From: Hermatobates lingyangjiaoensis
Lineage: Eukaryota > Arthropoda > Insecta > Hemiptera > Hermatobatidae
Assembly (NCBI GenBank): GCA_026182355.1
Contig: JAPFBL010000542.1
Location: 1-64,000 of the forward strand
DNA length: 64,000 bases
Direction: 5' to 3'
Both the position numbers and the translations under genes were made by a program. Below, piece by piece: positions 39,543 through 48,500 of this stretch. Under the pieces are notes generated by a model that saw only the letters and a program-made list of their open reading frames with translations, did no database searches and was not told the DNA's origin. Position 1 is the stretch's first letter, and each line of letters opens with the position of its first letter.

Positions 39543-42500
39543 ACAGACATCATCGTAAAAACGTCATAAAACGACTTCTGGGACCTCAAAACATGTAATT
39601 CCGTCAAAATCTCGAGATCGAGTGTGGATAAGTAATTTTTGAAATCCTCCAATTTTAATAAATACCATACTATAACAGATTGCACAAGTAATGAACTACA
39701 CTTTGTATTTAAATTCAAAGTAAAAAATTAACTAATTTTACTGAAATGTTGTAATTAAGCTTGGTTTAATAAATACCAGAGTATAAAAGATGCACAAATA
39801 ATGAATTAAATTTTCAATGTTTCATCTACAACGTTTAAATTTCTAGTTGCATTTCTAGCTTTACATATAGCATATTAAATTATATATATTATATATATAA
39901 TATATATATTATATATAGCATTTTACATATATAAGTATGCTTAGCTTGAAAATTTGCTACTTTTAAGTATAGATTTAAATACCGTTCTGTTAAGTTGACA
40001 GGATGGGGTTTCAAAAGAGGGTCCTTGAAACCAAGATCATCGACAACAAATCTGTCAAGGGGGTGTACCAAACAGTCACCTCCGTCGAAGGAACAACGAG
40101 ATGTGTTGCAAGGAAGGTCACAAGAACCATCGTGTACCCAGGTCCAGGGGCAGGCATCGCTGCAGTCGGGAACACTCCATGAAAGGTAGACCTGCAACCA
40201 AACCAACAAGCTTTCGGATATAAATCATTCACTGTGTAGTAAAATCAACTAACTATTGTCTCAAAAACTGTATTTCACAAAATTCCCTCCTCCTCTCACG
40301 TCACCGGTATACAATACCCTAATTCAATTTGCATTATAAAGTGCATCATAATGACCATTTCCGGGGGAGGTGGATTTTTTGAGAGTCCTATTTTGGTAAC
40401 TATAACTAGTTCAATTCGCTATAAAAATATTTTCCTCACTGGTATTCATTTGTAAAATTTACTGTTGTGACCTAGTTCCAATAAGAGAGATCGTTGGCAA
40501 GTATGATTTAGGTAACGAAAGGTTGTTGATTTTTCCTTTCAATGTCCTTAAACGTGCAGCTTTATAAAACAACATTTTGAGCAGTGTCTGAGGGAAGAGT
40601 ATCTTTTGTAAGTTCCATTCGTTATCTTTTGGTAACGAATACTAGTGGGATTTGCTATGAAAATCATGGCTCCTGCTCTTACCTTTGTGAAATGCCCTAA
40701 TATATGAGGTGTGATCAAAAAGTAAGAACATATTTTGAATTTTACGCGCTCTGTACACTCTTAATTTCAATTTTTTTTATTGTTGTGTTGGTACACTCGT
40801 CACAACCACATATTCACGATCATATATAGTTTTGACTACATAGCATGTGTTGTTTTTGTGGCTAACGAAGTTAGACGCGTGTTTGTGTTTTCGTTGTTGA
40901 AAATAATGGAGCAGAGAGTTTGTATTAATTTTTACGTAAAAAATAGCATTTAGAGCTCAAAAATCCTTGAAATATTGACAGTGGGTTACGATGAGTCAAC
41001 TTGACAAAAAAAAAAAAAAATATTTATAACTGGTATAAGTTATTCCACAGGTAGTTATTTTATTAACAGCAAAAAATCGCCTTGCACGTAAATACGAGTC
41101 TAACTTTATACCTTCCACATAAAAACAACACATGCTATATAGTAAAAACTGTGAACATATGGTCGTGACCAGTGTCCAACGCACAACAACAAAAAAGTTC
41201 TAAATTAGAGTGTACAGAGCGCGCGAAACTAAAAAAGTGTCCTTCCCTCAGACGCAGGTCAAAATGTAGTTTTATAAAGTTACATGTTTAAGTTTTCTAC
41301 TTTGAGTAGAAAAATGAAACACCTTTCGATACCAAAATTGTATTTCCCAGAGATTTATTTTTTTATGAATAGGTCAAAACGGTACAACTTACAATGGTAT
41401 ACTTACGAGAAAAATATTTTTATAAGAAACCCAACTAGCCTCGTTACCAAAATGGAACTCCCTAAAAATCCCTCTCCCCTGGAAATGGTCATTATGACCC
41501 ACTTTATAATGCTACACGAGTGAGGGTATTGTGTTTTCATTATCAAAATGCTACTCCCTGAGTAACAAAATAATGGAGCGGAGAGTTTGTATTAATTTTT
41601 GCGTGAAAAATAAAATGTAGAGTTCCCCTAGTCACTGGTACTAAATGGCACCAGTGTCTGGGGGGGACAAAATGGCACCAGTATCTGGGGTACAAAATGG
41701 TACCAACAGTTTCACTACAAAAATTGAACTAACAAAATATTTGCACAAAAGAACTGGTACAAAATGGTATACTTGACAGATACACGTGCAAGAATAAAAT
41801 TTGGATCATAAAATCAATATGTTTTCATTACCAAAACCGTACTTCGAAAGATTTCCTCCAAAGGCAAATATCACGTGTAACCATTACCAGTGCATGTACC
41901 AGTTTTGCAACATATAAATCTAATATATGTTGCAGAATGAATAATCCGATATAAATGCTGCTTCTTAAAGGTTCCTTTCACTGTGCATCGACTTCTAATC
42001 GATCTACATCGGGAAAATTTAAGACAGTTACTTCGAAGTGGATTCCTACTACAATGGTGCCCAAATTATAATTAACTGATACAACTGATCTGTAAAAATA
42101 GACTAAATAACTAGAAAAACTGTTTCTCTGTGTCTGAGCATATAAGACACATTCATTTTACCAACAAAAATAATGTTCGTTCGGTTTATAAATTAGTAAG
42201 TGGTTAACAAACGTCATCTTCATGATTTTTAAACACTTCAACCTTCTTTTAGTTTTACAGTTTAGAAACGTTTTGCCAGTGGAGCAAATAATATTTTTAT
42301 AAACAAAGAAATGCAATAAACATGTTGGGTTGTAATGCAGAATTGGAGACCCCCCAAGATTGGCAACTGCCGCCTTATTTGTTAAGCTATATCAAAGTTC
42401 AAACCACAATAAGAAATGAAAAAAAAAAAAGACTTAAGATCTTTCAACCGCAACAAGCGGTCTTCTTCAGAGTCAGATTCCAACAAATCAGTTGTGATTT

Positions 42501-45500
42501 GACTCTCAAAAAGACTGCTTCTTACAGTTGAAAGATCTTGTTTTTTTTTTCTCATTTCTTATTGTGGTTTGAACATTGATTGTTATTTGACGTGTTTATT
42601 GTACAATCTTGTTATGTTAAGCTATACATAGATACATGGTATATTCTGTAAGTTGACTACATGTATCAACAAATCTACGCATGTCTTTACCTTTTGTTAA
42701 TGTTTCTCTTCAATATTTTAGGATATTCAATTGCCAAGAAAATGGATTAAGTTATACCTCTCACTACAACATTTCCAACGTTATTGACACGTTTCATAAT
42801 ACCGTTTCGACATTGGTGAAAGAGCATGACATTAATTATTCCAATTTTTTACTTTCATACAAGATAAGAAAGAATAATGATGTAATTAGTCAAAATTAAA
42901 CTAATTGATACCTTATGGCCTTCAGAAAAGGAGTAAAAATCTTCCAACCAAACATCTTGTCCAAAGAGGATATCATCATTGATGTAAAGGAACTTATCTG
43001 ATAGACCAGGAATTCTGTGGAATCAGTGTGAACAAATGAAAACTAGACACTTAATTATGTAATATTAAACTGCAATGTAATTGAAATTAACTATAGTGAC
43101 ACAGACATTTTCTAAAACTCATTAATCTCTAATATAAATAGATATGTAAGCTTAATTGAGCTCATTATTAATTAATTAAATGCTTACAGGGTACTTCAAA
43201 AGATTGATCCAATTTCATTTCATACTTTAACAAGGAATGATGATACTAAAGTTGTTTTATTGTCCACAAAACACTTACAAGCTTTCATTTTTAGCGCTGT
43301 TTTAGAGAGTGAAAAGTTAAGCCTTTTTATTATTTAGCACTCATTTTGATTATAAGGCGAATCACATTACCGGCTTAGTTCTCAATCGGGAATCCTAATA
43401 TTTATTTCATTCCAGTTTATTAGACTAGGGATTTTTAATCCCTACTGTATGTAATGTATGTGACATTGTGCAGGCTCGGAATCAACGGACCTCTCCGATT
43501 TGAATAAGCGCAAAAGATTTTATACTTATACCTCTCATACGAAAAGTTTCTAGGGTTATGGTCAGGATTCGAAACTACAATCTTCATCACTAAAGTACAG
43601 CATTCTACCTCTTAAGACAACAACCTGATGAAAAAAAGGTCACTGAATCATAAATTATTCTACTATCAATTAAGTTTTAATTACTTTTTAATTGTTGACC
43701 ACCTGTAGTACATGCAAACATTTATACCATAAGACAATTCCTTACTAAATATAAACTTGATTGTAATATCTATTACCTATAACATTCATCTACTGTTACC
43801 TTCTTAAATTAACAATTGATATATTGCTCAACCGATATGTAGATAAAATACTAACAAAATTGCTGTGTATTTATTTACATTATTATAACGTAATACTACG
43901 TTATTTACTTGAAGTACATGTTGAATATCATTTATATGAATTGTATTAATTGATTGATATCATATTAAAAATATACTAAGGTTACTAAATCATATAAAAT
44001 TCAGTATTCATTAATTATACTTTACTGCCTTCTGTTTAATGTTCGTAATAAATGAATCACAACCCTTTAAAACTTAGTTTATCCCTATTATAGTACAGCT
44101 TTCTTAATTAGACTAGTAGATATCAGGTTCGATTCTGACTCTGGTATCAATTTCTTTATCTAGGAGGTACAAAAATCTGACCACGTCGTCTGTCGGAGAG
44201 GAACCGTCGGTCCTAAGCATATACTAAACATGACATCGTAAATACACTCAAGTTAGGCAAAATATAAGACTCCCAATGTAGAATAAACGCAATAATAAGG
44301 CTCCACTCATAACTAAAATGGGAGCCAAATAATAAAGGAACAACAACGCTTTCCATCCCATCGTAAATACACTCGAGTTAGGCAAAATATAAGACTCCCA
44401 ATGTAGAATAAACCCAATAATAAGGCTCCACTCATAACTAAAATGGGAGCCAAATAATAAAGGAACAACAACGCTTTCCATCCCATCGTAAATACACTCG
44501 AGTTAGGCAAAATATAAGACTCCCAATGTACAATAAACCCAATAATAAGGCTCCACCCATAACTAAAATGGGAGCCAAATAATAAAGGAACAACGCTTTC
44601 CATCCCATCGTAAATACACTCGAGTTAGGCAAAATATAAGACTCCCAATGTAGAATAAACCCAATAATAAGGCTCCACTCATAACTAAAATGGGAGCCAA
44701 ATAATAAAGGAACAACAACGCTTTCCATCCCATCGTAAATACACTCGAGTTAGGCAAAATATAAGACTCCCAATGTAGAATAAACCCAATAATAAGGCTC
44801 CACCCATAACTAAAATGGGAGCCAAATAATAAAGGAACAACGCTTTCCATCCCATCGTAAATACACTCGAGTTAGGCAAAATATAAGACTCCCAATGTAG
44901 AATAAACCCAATAATAAGGCTCCACCCATAACTAAAATGGGAGCCAAATAATAAAGGAACAACGCTTTCCATCCCATCGTAAATACACTCGAGATAGGCA
45001 AAATATAAGACTCCCAATGTAGAATAAACCCAATAATAAGGCTCCACCCATAACTAAAATAGGAGCCAAATAATAAAGGAACAACAACGCTTTCCATCCC
45101 TAGGACAGCACAAAAAGGTAAAAGCCCATAACTGTGGGGATAGGTAAAAAAAAAATTCAATTGTTTTTAATTATGTAGAATTTCCAGTTAATTAAGTTCT
45201 ATTACTAATCAAAATGCATGGCTGATGATTAGCGATGCGTGATGATGATGCACTGAAAGCGTAGCTGTCCTGACTTGTATAACTATAAAATTCAATTCAA
45301 ACAGAAAGAAAAAGTAAGATGAAAAATCTACAGTGGCCCAAACACAGCTATACTATAAGTAACCATAATATCAAACTCACTAACAACCAACTTATGTTTT
45401 GTTTGATTAGTCACACACTTGTTCGACAACTATCCATCACACCAATACATGTTTAATTGGGGTTAACTTTTTACACGAACAAATTAATGCTTTTGACATA

Positions 45501-48500
45501 TTATATTAACTCATTAGAGCATTTCAAATTTTAGTTAATAAACCTCTAAATAACAATTTTATTTCATTTAAAACATTTCTAAATCAATGTAAACAATGTA
45601 AATAAATGCAAACAAATCCATCAAGCCATGGAATGCATAAGAAAATATGAGCCGTTTATTTTGAAAGTGGCCTAATTCCATTTTCCAAAAAAATTTAGCT
45701 AGCTATTTAAATAATTACATTTTTACGTTATCTTTACCTTTTGCAGCAAATTGTACAAAATTTATTTAAAATTACTAAGTTTTTTTATAACAAAAATTAG
45801 TTGATAAATAAAATGACAATATTTTTAAATTTTGTAAAACGCAAACCCTTAAATATCTCGATTTTAACATAAATGGAATTAGGCCACTTTCAAAATAAGC
45901 GGCTCATATATATTTAATTAAGGTTAATTTTGTATATTTAACAATTTTATTCTTATAACTTATTACCTTAACTCATTAGAACATTTATTTTTTTTTTTCA
46001 ATAAACCTCTAATTAATTTTATTTCACTTAAACAAAGTCTAACACAATGTAAATAAATCCAAACCAATCCGACCAGTAGGACAGGTAATTCATTATTCCA
46101 AAACAAAATTCCAGTTTTTATATTATACTAGCTGATCTACTCGGCTTTACCCGAGAAACAATTTAATTCCAACTCTAATAATAAATTACATATAACGAAA
46201 ACAATTTAAATTTTCTATAGATCCGTTACACTTAACTTTTTTGAGATAAACGAAATTAATACAGAATTAAAATTATAGATTAAGCAAAAAAGATATAATC
46301 TAACACTGATTATAAATTACACACATTGTCTAATACAATTGGTAGTTGAATAAATAAAGAAGCCATACAATTATTATACTTAAACAAAATACTTTAACTA
46401 TTCTTTTAAGATTAGAATGAATGGTTCAAATACTATCATTATTATTCGTAATACTATCATGCTTACTTAAAGTAAATAAGTTATTATTTAACGCATAACT
46501 TTCTTTAATGCTTAAAGCAAGTTAAACCAATTAGATATGAAAAGTTAATGGTAATCTATTGATAATAACTAAAGCTTTGTTAAAGTTAATAAGAAACTCA
46601 TATACAATTACAATAATTGTCTTTAACATCAATCTAAAAACAATATTAACATTTCTGGTAGCTGGTTATTTCCAATTGAACAAAAATGTGGAAATATTAT
46701 AAGTTGCTTATTCATAAAGAATAACCTACCTGCGGCTGCCATTACCAATTAAAGTCAAAATGTAAACAAACAGGTTATACAGCAAACATTATCTATTATA
46801 ATATTTTTGGAATATTACCTGAACCACAACTCTGATTTTTCAAAAACTTTACATAAACCTTCCCGGGGATATACCTAATAATTTCCTAAATTTTCACTGC
46901 GATTGGATGTATGGTTTTTGAATCTATCGAGTACAAACAAACAGACATACATTCATTTTTATATATATAGACGACTAGTAAACGTACCCATCTTTGACGG
47001 AATCAAAAATTCTATTATACTTGGTATTCTAAAATGCCATTAAAACTTATAGAATAGTAGAAAATACCATTATTAGAACAGTATTAAGCAAATGTCTCTG
47101 TATACACTACATTAGCTGTCTGTTCTATGAGACCATGTGAGAAAAACTTTGTCTCGCTAACTTGAATTCCTGCGTTAGACAAAGTTTCCCCTTGCGACTT
47201 AGTTAACGTCATTGCGAAATAGACTCTGACGGGACTTTGCAAAATTCAACGGAAACGGATAGTGGCTCGGAATCAATGGTATGAGAGGTATACACACAGA
47301 CTCCCCAATACCACACCCAGTCATGATTGATGTCTGCCTCTATGGCATATCTGTGCAGAGCACAAACTCAGAGTCGTGTCCTGTTGCACAGTTTTGGGGC
47401 ACTCACGTTTCGTAATATGAAATTTGTCTCTGCAACTAAATTGAAGCATGATTGGTGTTCCTAGTTTAAGTTTTTACTCAACAGTCCAGGAGAAAGAAAT
47501 TCAGTTGGATAATGAACTGCTTCCTCATCACTAATCACTCTCTTTTCTAACTTGTAAGTTCTACGAGTATCCTCGGCTTGATATAGCGTAAGAACTTGTG
47601 TGTTGATTTTTCCTGCCTGTTCATATTAAGGCTTGAGAATTGCTCGTTAACAAAACTATTTATTCTTAATAGATAGTACATCCTCAACTCTGGGAAACAC
47701 CTTTTCAATGATGTCAAATAGGCAATATATTCATATGCTCAAATGAAATTAAAATCAACTAACAATACCTACTTGCTACACCTGTGTATTTTCAAAATAA
47801 ACATGTCTGTGAAGTTAGCGACATACAGCTTAAAGGTCCATAACTTCGCTTCTGAACTGAATTATCAATCTATTCAGAGCCTATATTTTAAGTTAGGCAT
47901 ACACAAATCCAGTGTCAAAGTTTCAGCTCACCATGCTCATGGTGGCTGAGTTTACTTGTGACAAACATTTTTGCTTTAAACATCCATAACTTCACTTCTA
48001 CGTTGAATTTCCAATCAATTCAGAGCCTATATTTTAAGTTACACATAAACAAAACTACTGTCAAAGTTTCAGCTTGATATATCTAGTGGTAGGTGAGTTT
48101 ACTTGTAACAAAATTTTGCAGACAAACCGACAGAAATTTTTCTAAGGGTGGATTCGGTTTCTCCAATGTATGAAACCGTAAAGAAAACTTGAAATGAGTC
48201 AGTTCTAAGTAATGTACAGACAAAATCATTATTTTATTTATATAGATTTATTACCCTACAAAACAATCGGAATTTTATAAATTTTTTCATAGATTGCTAA
48301 TCTTAGGATCAATTTTTTAACAAAATTTGATTGTTATAGGTTTAGCGTTAAAAAAATATGTTCTGAATTTATAAGAAGGCAATATAACTCCCTTTCTTAT
48401 TAGTGTAATTTAAAAAAAAAATATTGGACTCATTTTTAAATATTGGGCTATGTTTAGGTAAAAAAAAGCAAAACTATATACATGAAATAGACTAATTAAC

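Larger units (their letters stand above)
46128..48246 (-). mobile_element. Helitron with helicase remnant
   Basis: On the minus strand it starts TCTATATAAATAAAATAATG (48246) and ends with the hairpin CTCGGGTAAAGCCGAG, then 12 bases, then CTAG at 46131-46128. It lies between host A (48247) and T (46127). The 5'-TC, the 3' hairpin and CTRR, and AT insertion without target duplication are the defining Helitron features. A PIF1-type helicase remnant lies inside. The length of about 2.1 kb is far below an autonomous Helitron. Confidence 0.88.

Noticed and set aside
44248..45160. Six overlapping ~96-120-codon frames with [22 protein letters not shown] repeats
   Set aside because: They are the same frame of a 122-125-bp tandem repeat, shifted by one unit each; no start context, no family, and the unit is SINE-derived.
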